Source: JAHDHW01 sp965220465
GTDB lineage: Bacteria; Bacteroidota; Bacteroidia; Chitinophagales; Saprospiraceae
Assembly: GCA_965220465.1 (NCBI GenBank)
Contig: CBDCPZ010000015.1
Location: 62,001-126,000 of the forward strand
Length of the DNA: 64,000 nucleotides
Direction: 5' to 3'
Part shown: positions 10,201-19,058 of the stretch, piece by piece
How positions within the stretch are numbered: position 1 is the stretch's first letter
Layout of the letters: each line of letters opens with the position of its first letter
The notes under the pieces: generated by a model
Databases searched by the model: none
Told to the model about the DNA's origin: nothing
What the model saw: only the letters and a program-made list of their open reading frames with translations
Translations under genes and position numbers: made by a program

Positions 10201-10619
10201 GCCCCACCTGGCTTAATAGAAAGGCCATCATTTTTTTTATACTGAAAAGTAAAATCCAAGCCGGAAAAGTGGGATTGAGCCCCGTGAGCAAATGGTTTAC
10301 TTTCTGTTACCTGGAATGTAAAAGCCTCAGAGAAAAAATCGAAGTCACTCTTTTCCGGTGCTTTCACAAAATGAGTTGAATTAAAATTTACATGGTAAAA
10401 TGCATCGCCGGGAGATGCAGGAAGTCCATTTAGAATGAGGTGACTTTTGTCCGTTACCGAGGCCAATGGATTTAATGGAACCGCATTTAATTCATTCAGG
10501 GTAGAATCTGCCCCTAAAAGAGACAAAAATATTCCATCTGATCTCAATTCGTATCCAAATTTATGAGGTCCAATAAGTGTGTCAAGGAGAAGTACTCCTC
10601 TTCCGATAATTTTTTTCAT
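7290..10619 (-). CDS. 1109-residue protein with LamG-like jelly-roll domain, first gene of left operon
   Basis: Starts MKKIIGRGVLLLDTLIGPHK; no signal peptide. Residues about 225-445 look like a LamG/concanavalin A-type jelly-roll: the motifs FSVELWIKPAKLPQDG, LRVFVNGVQVAQSF and the typical final strand AIFNRALTAKEVTVHY are visible. Such domains usually bind glycans or proteins. The N-terminal 220 residues and the long C-terminal part are beta-rich and unrecognised; the C-terminus contains an alanine-rich stretch (NEASSAAAPDRAV). It is the promoter-proximal gene of the four-gene block, with a 461-base spacer upstream. A LamG domain on a protein with no Sec signal is unusual and hints at unconventional export or a particle-associated role (inference). 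Confidence 0.8.
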   Translation of the reverse strand: MKKIIGRGVLLLDTLIGPHKFGYELRSDGIFLSLLGADSTLNELNAVPLNPLASVTDKSHLILNGLPASPGDAFYHVNFNSTHFVKAPEKSDFDFFSEAFTFQVTESKPFAHGAQSHFSGLDFTFQYKKNDGLSIKPGGATTLHLEKGVFDKGGVLQLVPTWGKDSETLIFSNKTTQIQMDSIGKLSQIKVEIGSVYDRWANVKGLYTFNGESGEFEAHDISGIKAPSLYFDGNDKLTATKVKKYGATWTDKGISFEEGSRLASIDNISNPVLDSIRESGAFSVELWIKPAKLPQDGPARIFSIEGGGNKNYFFLGQGPLNNLSIKFQYPPDGTPGQGTVDNPEYREKHFKSPEDTLRNELMHVVCSCDEEGMLRVFVNGVQVAQSFDPEYYNNWLRNFRKEGLSKSFRIGVGNTKNENKPWKGEINQLAIFNRALTAKEVTVHYIPVIKITGDFSFDNVIPPLEGEVFPFKLSINNVSSSMTAFLEKDLEIKPSLGFRQIHLECIKSPESGWIFSGRFQTWFWGDLVSLNAHLKSSSKTKPALLQLTSAGSQSDPVIASVLGGAKFKDVLLCIGDQKAWELSFGEHRQFSVIPLVLENSYWEFKMARPHLVLTEPIKLEGNWLGEEMVFISEGKGIKRLLKGAAKFSLPFTLELPAQIDPQTGKAWRDPILAENVIMNISLDVELLKDGFLGVVNANFDYEGQTITLQERRIYVPPVSKMALLGEILEDLKKQADTIWKHKEDYYLDINDRDLPYIHLSSTGAKENTIKSILPRIFKTNTSLSDAKSVFKISQTNTACTLTMKGNVDDPVEIRSAFDDLMKKAAMNPDNPKGLDSGGLRLLQSRIAESFPLDYNQLMYFHYGWNFKENYIDLHPGMRLRVDFQNYQFVHVTEQKAKNGFVGGGSIHVPIHSYTLNDGNGSQYLGFGPFLSQLQSNNRGELTTNGAGGLFDLVKVGSRKKFFRLFFPNEASSAAAPDRAVTIVGSNSWKDLPTEIPLQVDNTGNLISFFFRDKAMIIPEIQVFVGNREVYVPVGTTLRQLIEKYANLPTPMKAQPNLQAFLGKARARRQIHAGADSTPAYRFLNVVSNDVRNNQDIFDLPLIKGDKFYF

Positions 10620-11080
10620 TGCAGAATTTTATATCTAGATTTATTTTCAAAAAAATTACTTTTAATTTTTACCCCTACAACCTTTTTTCACACCATCAAA
10701 TTTCTCCACAGAACAAATACATTTATCTGTTAATATTGGTATACATAAAAAGTTACTTTCCGACACAACATGCCATGGCCATTGCTACTTTCGTATACAA
10801 ATGTTTCCCTTCTGATCTAGATAAATAATTGGTAAGCGTCTTTTTTATTTGTCATGCAAAAAACGAATATCTCCTCCAATACAAACAAATAAAGGTTAAG
10901 CCTTTATCGACTGAAAAGTTTTCTCAAAAAAAGATCAATAGATTAGAATCCTTAAAAAAAGGATAATCTAAGAAACCGTTAATTATTTGTAAAAACAAAT
11001 AATTAAATGGAAAAAACATCATAAACATTAAGTCAGGTGAGAACATTGTCGGTTCCCCAACCCGCCAACTAAATTTTATT
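10620..11080. other. AT-rich spacer upstream of the left operon, with two hairpins
   Basis: No convincing gene. Two inverted repeats are visible near the 3' end of the regulator remnant: an imperfect one at 10939-10970 (TAGATTA...TCCTT pairing with AAGGATAATCTA, with a small bulge) and a perfect 10-base one at 10981-11004 (AATTATTTGT / ACAAATAATT, loop of 4). They may be terminators for the minus-strand remnant at 11081. A promoter for the left operon must lie here, but I found no clean TAnnTTTG element on the minus strand. Confidence 0.5.
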
Positions 11081-11934
11081 TCACTTATGAATTTCCTTTT
11101 CTTCTCTCCACTCTGTTGGTGTTTTACCAAACTCTTTTCGGAATACCCTTCCAAAATAATTTGGATCATTAAAACCAGTATCATAAGCAATGGACAAAAT
11201 ACTCAATTCAGGGTTTTGTAATAACTCCTTGGCTTTGTTCAATCGAACATAACGGATAAATTTATTCGCTGAAAACCCTGTTAGCGCAGAAAGTTTTCGA
11301 TGCACCTGTAAATGACTGAGCATCAGTTCTTTGCACAAAGCTTCAACGTTGAAATCAAAATCAATGAGGTGTCTTCTTTGTGAAAAGGTTTTGGAAGATA
11401 AGCATCTGCCCCTCGTTCCAGTCCTTCTAGTTTGGATTGAATGTCTGCTTTTGCAGTCAGCATGATGACCGGAATATGGCTCGTCCGCTCATCTTTTTTT
11501 AAAGTATTACAAACCTCAAAACCATCTTTATGAGGCATCATCACATCAGAGATGATCAAGTCCGGAATATTATTTAAAGCTATTTCGATGCCTTCCTGAT
11601 CATCATTTCCGACTTTGATTTTGAAGTCTTTTTCTAAAAATGAAGCGACATATGCCACTACATCAGGATTGTCCTCGATTAGAAGAATTTGTGGTTTTGA
11701 AGTTGGTTGAATTACAATTTCAGAATTATTGGAATCTACCACCTGAAAAGCAACATTTGATTTTCCAATGATATTTTCTACAACCGGATTTATTTCAAAA
11801 TCTGTTGAATTGACTACTTTAGCTTCATTTCGCATTGGCAAAATCACTGTAAACTCAGTACCTTTCCCCACCTCACTTTCCACTAGAATTTCTCCATCCA
11901 TCAGTTTGGTTAATTCGTTGGTTAATGCTAAACT
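11081..11934 (-). pseudogene. Remnant of a hybrid two-component system protein (kinase end, receiver, AraC HTH)
   Basis: Two frames read in order give the C-terminal part of a one-protein hybrid two-component regulator. From 11934 the frame reads SLALTNELTKLMDGEILVES, the last ATP-binding (G2) segment of a histidine kinase, then a receiver domain (LIISDVMMPHKDG with the phospho-acceptor Asp, PVIMLTAKAD, YLPKPFHKE). Just after KPFHKE the frame breaks; in another frame it continues FDFNVEALCKELMLSH and a full AraC-type helix-turn-helix (FSANKFIRYVRLNKAKELL, FNDPNYFGRVFRKEFG) to the stop at 11081. The linker of several dozen residues usually found between receiver and HTH is missing, so a deletion shifted the frame. 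The sensor and kinase core are absent, with an in-frame TAA at 11935-11937. Nonfunctional in all likelihood, although the separate HTH frame (11081-11338) could be translated. Confidence 0.85.
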
Positions 11935-12353
11935 TTATAATATTAATGAACTTCATTCATGCAGAAATAAATCTTTCAAAAAAGGAACCCCACAAAGATG
12001 TAGCAAAGGATACCGCCTTCGTTCGGACAGATATCCTAATGTACAAGACAAATATTGCAAACACTGCAAAAACATTGTGTTTACATGAAAAAAGGGATCA
12101 ACTTTCGTCAATCCCTTGCAAAGTAAAACCAGCCGAATAAACTTAAATATTTTAGATGATTGGAGTTAAAAGTTTAAAGATTCTGTCTATTCGGTGGCGT
12201 TAACCTTCTCCCTTTTTATTTTGAAAATGGTTTGTAGTTCTTAGTTCATGGTTTACAAAGCGGAGCCTTTCAAATACTTAATCCATAACCTATAACTTTT
12301 GAATTTAATTACCCAATTAACTCAATTAACTAATAACCCAACAACTCAAATCC
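11935..12353. other. Spacer with no recognisable gene, low-complexity at its right end
   Basis: No kinase homology continues upstream of the remnant. A short hairpin (AAGGGAT at 12092-12098, ATCCCTT at 12111-12117) is present. From about 12298 to 12350 the sequence becomes a degenerate repeat of ACCCAATTAACT/CAATTAACTAATAACCC words, a style seen again near 42530-42600. No promoter for a plus-strand gene and no credible ORF. Confidence 0.5.
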
Positions 12354-15300
12354 TCATCTCAAAAGGACCACAGACCCCATCGTTTTGTAATTTCCTGCTT
12401 CGTCCAAATTCCCGCGCCACGAAGTACCATCTTCAAAAATGGCATACGCTTTCCAGACATAGACATCTTGCGGCAAAATTTGCCCTTTGTATGTTCCATC
12501 CCAAGCTTCGACGGGTTGCCCTTCATCAATTTCGCGAGACTCCCAAATCAATTGCCCGTAGGTTGAAAAAACCTGCATGTGGTATTCTTTCAAACCCACT
12601 CCTTTTGGTTTGAAAAGTCGAACCTCACCGATTCCCTGCTCTGGCGAAAAGCCGCTTGGAACATAAAGTGCTTTTAAAAATGTGGGAACGATTGAAATCA
12701 AAGTATCGTCGACACAGCCATTTTGTGAAGACGCTTCAAGGTAAATTTGTTTGACTCCATTGGTCAAAAACCGATGCGTAGGATTCACCTGTTCAGAAGT
12801 TGTACCATCACTAAAATCCCAAAAATAATTGTCAGAAAATTGTGATTGATTGATCATTTGAAAGATGCCATCACCGTTTTCAATGTATTCAAAGTTCGCA
12901 AATGGCGTTTGTAAAACTTCAACCACTTCGTTTAAAAAAACGGTATCAAAACAAACATTTTCAGTAGTTGCAATCAACTGTACGTCATAAAACCCAGGGT
13001 CATTAAAAGTATGAACCGGATTATATTCTTCTGAATTTTCACCGTCACTAAAAGTCCAAAAATAGTGGTCACTTCCGTTTGACTCATTGTTAAAAAAGAC
13101 TTGCAGCGGCGCACAGCCTTTTGCAGTTTCAATATCAAAATCGGCGATCGGTTGCGCGTAAATGCTTACCTCCATGTCAAGCGAATCCGTACAACCGAAA
13201 GCCGTCGAAACCATGAGTTTAGTTAAAAAATGACCACTATTATAAAAGGTATGCGTCGGGTCCGTCAGAAAGGACTGATTGCCATCGCCAAAATCCCAGA
13301 GATATCCCTCTGCTCCTTCAGAAAGATTTTCAAAAGTGATGTCAACAGGTGTGCCGCACAAATGTTCTCTTTCGAAAGAAAAATCCGCCGTTGGTGAAGG
13401 GTGTACTTGAATATTAAAAACCGTTGTATCGTTGAAACAGCCTTGCTCGTCAGTCACAATCAATGAAATCGGATAAGTACCTTCCTCGTAATAAACATGG
13501 TTTGGATTTTCCAAAACAGAAATATTTCCATCACCAAAATCCCATTCAAAATAGGCTGCGTTGACAGAGTTATTTTCTAAACCAATTGAAAAGGGAACAC
13601 AGCCATTTGTTTCAGTCGGTTCAAAGGAAGCTGTCGGTGCCGGCAAGACATAAATTTCGCTTTCAAAAGTTGATGTACATTGATTAAAAGCTGAAACCCC
13701 AACTAATGTAACTATATGATAACCAGACGTTTCGAAAACATGAACCGGATTATTGAGTAAGGAAGAATCTCCATCGCCAAAATCCCAAAAATGGCCCGAA
13801 GTACTGATCGAAGTATTTGTAAATAGGATCTCTTGCCCCATGCAGACCGTTGGCAAATGTGTAAAAGAAACCTCCGGAACCGGATTCACGGTAATTACCA
13901 CCGTCGTGCTGTCAAAACCACAAAGATTTGTCGCGTATTGAATCACGGTGTATTCTCCAGGCTCTTCAAAAGTGTGTTGCGGATTGTGCAAAGACGACGA
14001 ATTTCCATCTCCAAAATCCCAATCGATATTTGCTCCGGGGGTTGAATAATCGAAAAATTCAACCGTCAAAGGCTCACAACCTTCTAAAGTGGAAACATTG
14101 AAAAAAGATTGCACATCAGCAGGTTCCACCGTGACGACCTGTTGCGCGGTATCCAATCCGCATTCGTTAAAAGCGGTCAAAGTAATTGTGTAGTTAGTGA
14201 TCGTCGAATCGGTGGTAAATGTTTGCGAACCCGGAAGAGAATCTGTGGAAGTATTTCCATTGCCAAAATCCCACAAAAAGGAAGTCGGGCTTCCTGAGGA
14301 AACATTTGCAAAATTGATGACAACAGGAGTACAATTCGATTCAGGGGAAATACCAAAATTCGCGATGGGTTGGGGATGAACCAACACCGAATCCTGATAA
14401 TAACTTGCACCGCACAAATTAACTACGCCCAACGTAATTTGATAAGTCGTGTCGTTGATCCCCTGATCGAAAAGTACGGGCCCCGGATTCACTTCCATGC
14501 TGGAAATTCCATTGCTGAAATACCAGAAAAAAGTGACGTCGAACCCTGTAGTTTGGTTAGTCACATCTACTTGCAAAGGCGCGCAGCCTTCATTCGTGTC
14601 CAATTCAAAAAACGGTTGTGGAGCTTCGGTTATATAAATCGTTTGACTGGTTGAATCTTTACAACCAAAATCGTTTTCAAGAATAAGCAAAACGTCATAA
14701 GTTCCAGTCGCTGAAAACAAATGGATGGGCTCAAAATCAATTGAAGTTGTTCCATCTCCAAATTCCCAAACGGCGGAATAATTTGTAGATGATGTATTAT
14801 AAAATTGTAAAGTTTCATCGACGCAACCGATTTCAGCAACATTAAATTCTGGTGTTTCTACATCGTGGACGGTTATTTCTTTTAAAATAAAACCATTACA
14901 ACCCACAGCAGAATTAAAGTAGGTATAAGTTATCGTGTGCGTTCCGGCTTGTGCAATTTCAGGGTCAAAAACACCATTTTGAGGATCAATAATTCCTGGG
15001 CCACTCCAGGTTCCGTCTAACGGATCATCAACATTTAAAGTAATCTGTCCTTCAGAAATACACATTTCAATCTCCTCCTCCAAAGCAGTTTCTGTTAAAT
15101 CTATAACAAAAATCAAACGATCATCATGAACCAAACAATTTCCATTATCCAAAGTATAAGTTAAAACATGAAGCCCTTCCCCTGCAATTTGGGGATCGAA
15201 AATACCATTATTGGCATCAACAACTCCAGCTCCACTCCAAACTGCACCAACAGGAGAAGCGTCATTTAAAATATACAAACCATCATCGATGCACAAAGTA

Positions 15301-17798
15301 TCATTGGGCCCGGCTTCAATATCAGGAGCAGCGAATACCGAAACTTCGATGCTATCCGCATTCGAACAATGCGTAAATGGATCAGTAAAAACATATATTA
15401 AGGTATAAACACCAATGCCCGGAGTATTATTCGCATTGAAGACACCTTGTGAAGTCACTCCTACTCCGTTCCAAAATCCACCGGGAGGATAATATCCGGA
15501 AAGCTGAAAATTATTTGGCGTATCACAAATTGAAATATCAGGCCCGGCATTTACAGCAGGTTGTGCATTAACCAGAATGACTTTTGAATCAGCGTTTTCA
15601 CAACCATTTAAACCGGTAAAAGTATAGTTTAGGTTGTAAATGCCAGGACCCGATGCCTGAGGATCAAAAATACTATTACTTAAAATCACACCTCCGTTAT
15701 CAATCGTCCAAGTTCCTCCTGATGGAGATCCATTTAGAAAAAAAGGCGCATTATCTTCACAAAACAATTGATTGTCTCCTGCTTCAACTGTCGGTACATC
15801 CAAAACGGTAACCGTCATTTCTCCGTAAACAGAACATGCTCCATTCGCCAAAGAATAACTCAAAATGTTTTCGCCAACAGTCCAATTCGATGGTTCGAAC
15901 AATCCATCGGGAGTCACGCCGAAACCTGACCACTGACCACCTGCCGGATCTGCTTCAAGGAAAAAACTTTCTTCACTAGCGCAAACGGTGGTATCACTGT
16001 TCAACGTCAAAATTTGAGGGCTCAGGATTGAAAAAGAATCTACAATCGATGCTGTTCCGCAGGCATTAGCAACTTCCAGCGATACAACGTAATCACCAGG
16101 ATTTTCATAAAAAATATTTGTTGGAAATTGTTCGCTTGAAGTATCCGGAACTGCGCCAGGAAAATGCCAAGAGTAAGTTTCAATTTCGCTTCCGTTTGGC
16201 TGAAAGTTAACCGTTCCAGAGCTAAAACTCAGGGTCGCTTCCTCACAAAAATCTGCGATTGGTTGCAGTAATATTTCAGGAATATCGGAGATCACCAAAG
16301 TCGTATCCCAGTTTGCAGTTTCACAGGCATTTCCGGCAAGGAGCGTAATTTGATAATTTCCGGCCTGGTTAAAAACTATTTCTAAGTTTTCAGATAAACT
16401 GGTCGAAGTATCTGCAAATTCCCAACCTGATGCGGGACTGATGGACCAATACCATTCTACATCAATTCCCGTCGTATTATTGGTAAAATTCGCAGTTGCT
16501 GGAATGCAATTTTCAGATCCTCCAGTTGAACCGGTTGCGACATCAATTTCAATGGAAGTGACCGGAGGTTCAACCACCGAAATGGTATCCGAAACCGCAG
16601 CACCTCCGCACGCTTCGCTATTCACAGTCATCGTTATCACATAATCGCCCGGCAATAAAAACTGAATATCAAGAACATCAGAACCCCAAGGGTTTCCTGA
16701 AATGATGTTCCAGTCAACACCAACCTGGCCAGGAGAGATAGCCCAGCTTGCGGCGAGATTTGTGGAGCAATTTCCATTCAAAACTTCTGTGCCTTGCGTC
16801 AAATTGGTAACGGTAATGACGTCATCCACGCAAGGATAGGGTTCATCGATTTCAAAAATAGCGGAAGGTGGTTCACTCACCTCAATCGGTTCAATCGTTG
16901 CCTGCGTTGAAGAGCAGGGATTGATGGCTTCTATTTGGACATCAAAAGCATTTGAATAAATACCCGTAGAAGTCGTAACTCCGCAAGAGGTTTCTAAAAA
17001 AGTGTAAGTAAAACTATCAGGCACATTGTCCTGTGTGAATGTATCAATCAATTCGCCTCCAACATAGATGTAATAAACCGTTCCTGCTGGATTGCTCGAA
17101 GTATTGTTGATAGGAAAAGTAATCGTTGCCGGAACACACAAACCAACGGTATTGCCCGGATTAGAAAGTCCAACCGACGGATTGCTACCATTGTAAAAAA
17201 CATAATCCCGGATATTTTCACAGCCATTTTCACCAATCACCGAGACAGATATGTTATAAAAACCAAATCCATTAAAAATATGAGAAATAAAACCAGTGTT
17301 TGGGAAAGAAGAATTATCAAAATTTTCTACCGTTCCATCTCCCCAATCGATCATGTAGGAAATATTAGTTGAATAGGTAGTTGATGCATTAAAAACAGAC
17401 AATGTTGCTTCCGTATCTCCACTACACAACCTGATATTGTTGCCATTCATAATTCCGGAACCCGGAATGATACCGATCGATGGGTCGGGCAAAGCCAATA
17501 CCAGGTAATTTTCTTCACTGCATGCAACATTGTCTGCGAAAACCGTAACTAGATATTCCTGATCAACAAATGCCTCAGGAAAAGCATAGATGATTGTGTC
17601 ACCGAATAATTCCGGAGTCCCGTCTCCGTCAAAATCCCAACTATATTCGGCTCCCGTTGAGTTTATAATAAATTCTATAGTTTCACCTCCGCATGGATTT
17701 TCATTTGAAACGGTATAATCACACTGTGCGACAAGCAGCGAAGCACAAGCCATGCAAGCAAGAAAAGGGACAGTTTGGGGGATATAAACCATGTTCAT
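12354..17798 (-). CDS. Giant secreted PKD-repeat protein with T9SS type B sorting domain
   Basis: 1814 residues. A Sec signal peptide is visible (FLACMACASLLVAQ, cleavage near residue 26). The body has about five irregular PKD-like domains, then five repeats of the GGxWSGxGV...GxFDP type (about residues 620-990), then nine classical PKD domains with WDFGDGxxS...NPxHxF signatures (about 990-1700). The C-terminal 100 residues carry a gliding-type sorting domain: YVPSGFSPEQG, QVFSTYGQLIWES, EAWDGTYKGQILPQDVYVWK, ending GSVVLLR. Proteins of this type are exported by T9SS and displayed as adhesins or matrix components. It lies downstream of a PorP/SprF gene on the same strand, the usual partner arrangement. 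An alternative start two codons downstream is possible. The particular ligand is unknown. Confidence 0.92.
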   Translation of the reverse strand: MNMVYIPQTVPFLACMACASLLVAQCDYTVSNENPCGGETIEFIINSTGAEYSWDFDGDGTPELFGDTIIYAFPEAFVDQEYLVTVFADNVACSEENYLVLALPDPSIGIIPGSGIMNGNNIRLCSGDTEATLSVFNASTTYSTNISYMIDWGDGTVENFDNSSFPNTGFISHIFNGFGFYNISVSVIGENGCENIRDYVFYNGSNPSVGLSNPGNTVGLCVPATITFPINNTSSNPAGTVYYIYVGGELIDTFTQDNVPDSFTYTFLETSCGVTTSTGIYSNAFDVQIEAINPCSSTQATIEPIEVSEPPSAIFEIDEPYPCVDDVITVTNLTQGTEVLNGNCSTNLAASWAISPGQVGVDWNIISGNPWGSDVLDIQFLLPGDYVITMTVNSEACGGAAVSDTISVVEPPVTSIEIDVATGSTGGSENCIPATANFTNNTTGIDVEWYWSISPASGWEFADTSTSLSENLEIVFNQAGNYQITLLAGNACETANWDTTLVISDIPEILLQPIADFCEEATLSFSSGTVNFQPNGSEIETYSWHFPGAVPDTSSEQFPTNIFYENPGDYVVSLEVANACGTASIVDSFSILSPQILTLNSDTTVCASEESFFLEADPAGGQWSGFGVTPDGLFEPSNWTVGENILSYSLANGACSVYGEMTVTVLDVPTVEAGDNQLFCEDNAPFFLNGSPSGGTWTIDNGGVILSNSIFDPQASGPGIYNLNYTFTGLNGCENADSKVILVNAQPAVNAGPDISICDTPNNFQLSGYYPPGGFWNGVGVTSQGVFNANNTPGIGVYTLIYVFTDPFTHCSNADSIEVSVFAAPDIEAGPNDTLCIDDGLYILNDASPVGAVWSGAGVVDANNGIFDPQIAGEGLHVLTYTLDNGNCLVHDDRLIFVIDLTETALEEEIEMCISEGQITLNVDDPLDGTWSGPGIIDPQNGVFDPEIAQAGTHTITYTYFNSAVGCNGFILKEITVHDVETPEFNVAEIGCVDETLQFYNTSSTNYSAVWEFGDGTTSIDFEPIHLFSATGTYDVLLILENDFGCKDSTSQTIYITEAPQPFFELDTNEGCAPLQVDVTNQTTGFDVTFFWYFSNGISSMEVNPGPVLFDQGINDTTYQITLGVVNLCGASYYQDSVLVHPQPIANFGISPESNCTPVVINFANVSSGSPTSFLWDFGNGNTSTDSLPGSQTFTTDSTITNYTITLTAFNECGLDTAQQVVTVEPADVQSFFNVSTLEGCEPLTVEFFDYSTPGANIDWDFGDGNSSSLHNPQHTFEEPGEYTVIQYATNLCGFDSTTVVITVNPVPEVSFTHLPTVCMGQEILFTNTSISTSGHFWDFGDGDSSLLNNPVHVFETSGYHIVTLVGVSAFNQCTSTFESEIYVLPAPTASFEPTETNGCVPFSIGLENNSVNAAYFEWDFGDGNISVLENPNHVYYEEGTYPISLIVTDEQGCFNDTTVFNIQVHPSPTADFSFEREHLCGTPVDITFENLSEGAEGYLWDFGDGNQSFLTDPTHTFYNSGHFLTKLMVSTAFGCTDSLDMEVSIYAQPIADFDIETAKGCAPLQVFFNNESNGSDHYFWTFSDGENSEEYNPVHTFNDPGFYDVQLIATTENVCFDTVFLNEVVEVLQTPFANFEYIENGDGIFQMINQSQFSDNYFWDFSDGTTSEQVNPTHRFLTNGVKQIYLEASSQNGCVDDTLISIVPTFLKALYVPSGFSPEQGIGEVRLFKPKGVGLKEYHMQVFSTYGQLIWESREIDEGQPVEAWDGTYKGQILPQDVYVWKAYAIFEDGTSWRGNLDEAGNYKTMGSVVLLR

Positions 17799-17860
17799 AA
17801 TTTTTTCATAATTTCAAATACATCGCATCAAATTAGCCTGATGCAATTTTCATTTAAATT

Positions 17861-17883
17861 CCTCCCGCCAACGTGGCGGGAGG
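17861..17883. repeat. GC-rich 10-base palindrome between sprF-like gene and its cargo gene
   Basis: CCTCCCGCCA and TGGCGGGAGG pair perfectly around an ACG loop. It stands out in an AT-rich spacer of 144 bases. It could be an attenuator between the PorP/SprF gene and the giant cargo gene, tuning their ratio; there is no strong T-run on the minus strand. A small dispersed palindromic repeat is an alternative. Confidence 0.6.
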
Positions 17884-17942
17884 ACTGTCAGAGTGTTCAT
17901 GGGAAGTGTGAAGAGTAATAAGCGTTTAAGGCCTTTTATGTG

Positions 17943-19058
17943 TTAAAAAAAATCGTAGCAATCCAGTAGTCTCTTTGAGGACTTTCTTTTTTCATTAGTT
18001 CCAAAAAGGGAAGCTTTTGGGCGAATCGTCCAGCGTAATGCAATTTCATAAACTCCTTCGGCGCGAGTCCCGACTCCCGTGGTATTTGCATCATAACTAA
18101 ATCCGATAAAAAAATTGCTTTGCTCTTTTTTTCCGGAATTGACATAAGCACCTACCGCAAAAATCAAAGCATTGGTATGTTGTGGTTGTGGAAATGGGTT
18201 TTTATTTTGATAATAAAGGCCAAAATATATTCCTTCATATAAAACATAAACCCCGTAAGTAAATACCTGCAAACCAGTCCCTTCCGTGAAAGAGCCTTCC
18301 CCTTGGAGGTCATATTTTAGATTTGGCGAAATGGAAAGTTTCTTCTTTTTACCGTTGAAATAAAGCAATGGCAATACCATTCCTGCGTGAAAAGTTAAGC
18401 GGGGACTCGTTTGAGTATGAAGGTTTTGAAAACTTTCATTTCCCGTATTTTTTAGAAACAAATAAGGCAAATGATGCACACTCAATCCAATGCTCGTTCG
18501 AGTATCTCGAAACAAGTTTTTACCAATTTTTACATCATTTTCAAAACGCCAAAGAATACCAGCGTCAAAATCGGTGTAAGTTGTTTTATCTAAAAAAGGA
18601 ACTGCCGTTGTTGGGTTTATTGCTCCAAACACAGGATCTATTTCATCAGAAAAGACAATCTTGTTCCAATCAACAGATTTTTGTACCCAACTCGCTTGTA
18701 GTCCAAAATGCAAATTGTGGTTATTCATTGGAATCATGTAGGCATATGAAAAAGCAATGCTCGTGGTGTTTAGATTGGCGATGCCCTCTGTGTCGTGGTA
18801 AATATTCAACCCAAAACCTGAACGTAGAAAAGGTTCCTGAAACTCAACACTTGCCGTATATGTTCGAAATCCTTTGTCCACTTTTGCCCACTGAGTGCGG
18901 CTTACACCTGCAAAACTTATCCCTTGTTCAATCCCCGCAAAGGCTGGATTAAGGTAAATCCTGTTCGCATAAAACTGTGAGAAAGAAGGGTCCTGCCCAT
19001 TGCAAAAAGTAGAAGTAAAAATAATTGCCAAAAATGCAATCGTGTAAATTTTCGTCAT
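17943..19058 (-). CDS. PorP/SprF family type IX secretion outer-membrane protein
   Basis: 371 residues from the chosen start at 19058 (MTKIYTIAFLAIIFTSTFCNG, a clean signal peptide); an upstream ATG at 19106 would add 16 residues before the signal and is less likely. The mature N-terminus QDPSFSQFYANRIYLNPAFAG is the hallmark of the PorP/SprF family, which form outer-membrane beta-barrels. Members assist secretion or surface attachment of specific T9SS substrates, especially type B sorted giants. Later strands (FGLNIYHDTEGI, LRWTIRP) fit the barrel. The next gene on the same strand, 144 bases away, encodes a giant type B cargo, so it is probably the dedicated partner. Divergent from the next repeat protein across a 909-base spacer. 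Confidence 0.92.
   Translation of the reverse strand: MTKIYTIAFLAIIFTSTFCNGQDPSFSQFYANRIYLNPAFAGIEQGISFAGVSRTQWAKVDKGFRTYTASVEFQEPFLRSGFGLNIYHDTEGIANLNTTSIAFSYAYMIPMNNHNLHFGLQASWVQKSVDWNKIVFSDEIDPVFGAINPTTAVPFLDKTTYTDFDAGILWRFENDVKIGKNLFRDTRTSIGLSVHHLPYLFLKNTGNESFQNLHTQTSPRLTFHAGMVLPLLYFNGKKKKLSISPNLKYDLQGEGSFTEGTGLQVFTYGVYVLYEGIYFGLYYQNKNPFPQPQHTNALIFAVGAYVNSGKKEQSNFFIGFSYDANTTGVGTRAEGVYEIALRWTIRPKASLFGTNEKRKSSKRLLDCYDFF

Noticed and set aside
11081..11338. AraC-type regulator as an intact stand-alone gene
   Set aside because: Only the helix-turn-helix part is present and it continues a broken frame of the receiver upstream.
12299..12613. 104-codon plus-strand frame
   Set aside because: Starts in low-complexity spacer and runs antisense into the sorting domain of the PKD protein.
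18368..18952. 194-codon plus-strand frame
   Set aside because: Lies entirely inside the PorP/SprF gene on the other strand; its sequence is low-grade and Cys/His rich.
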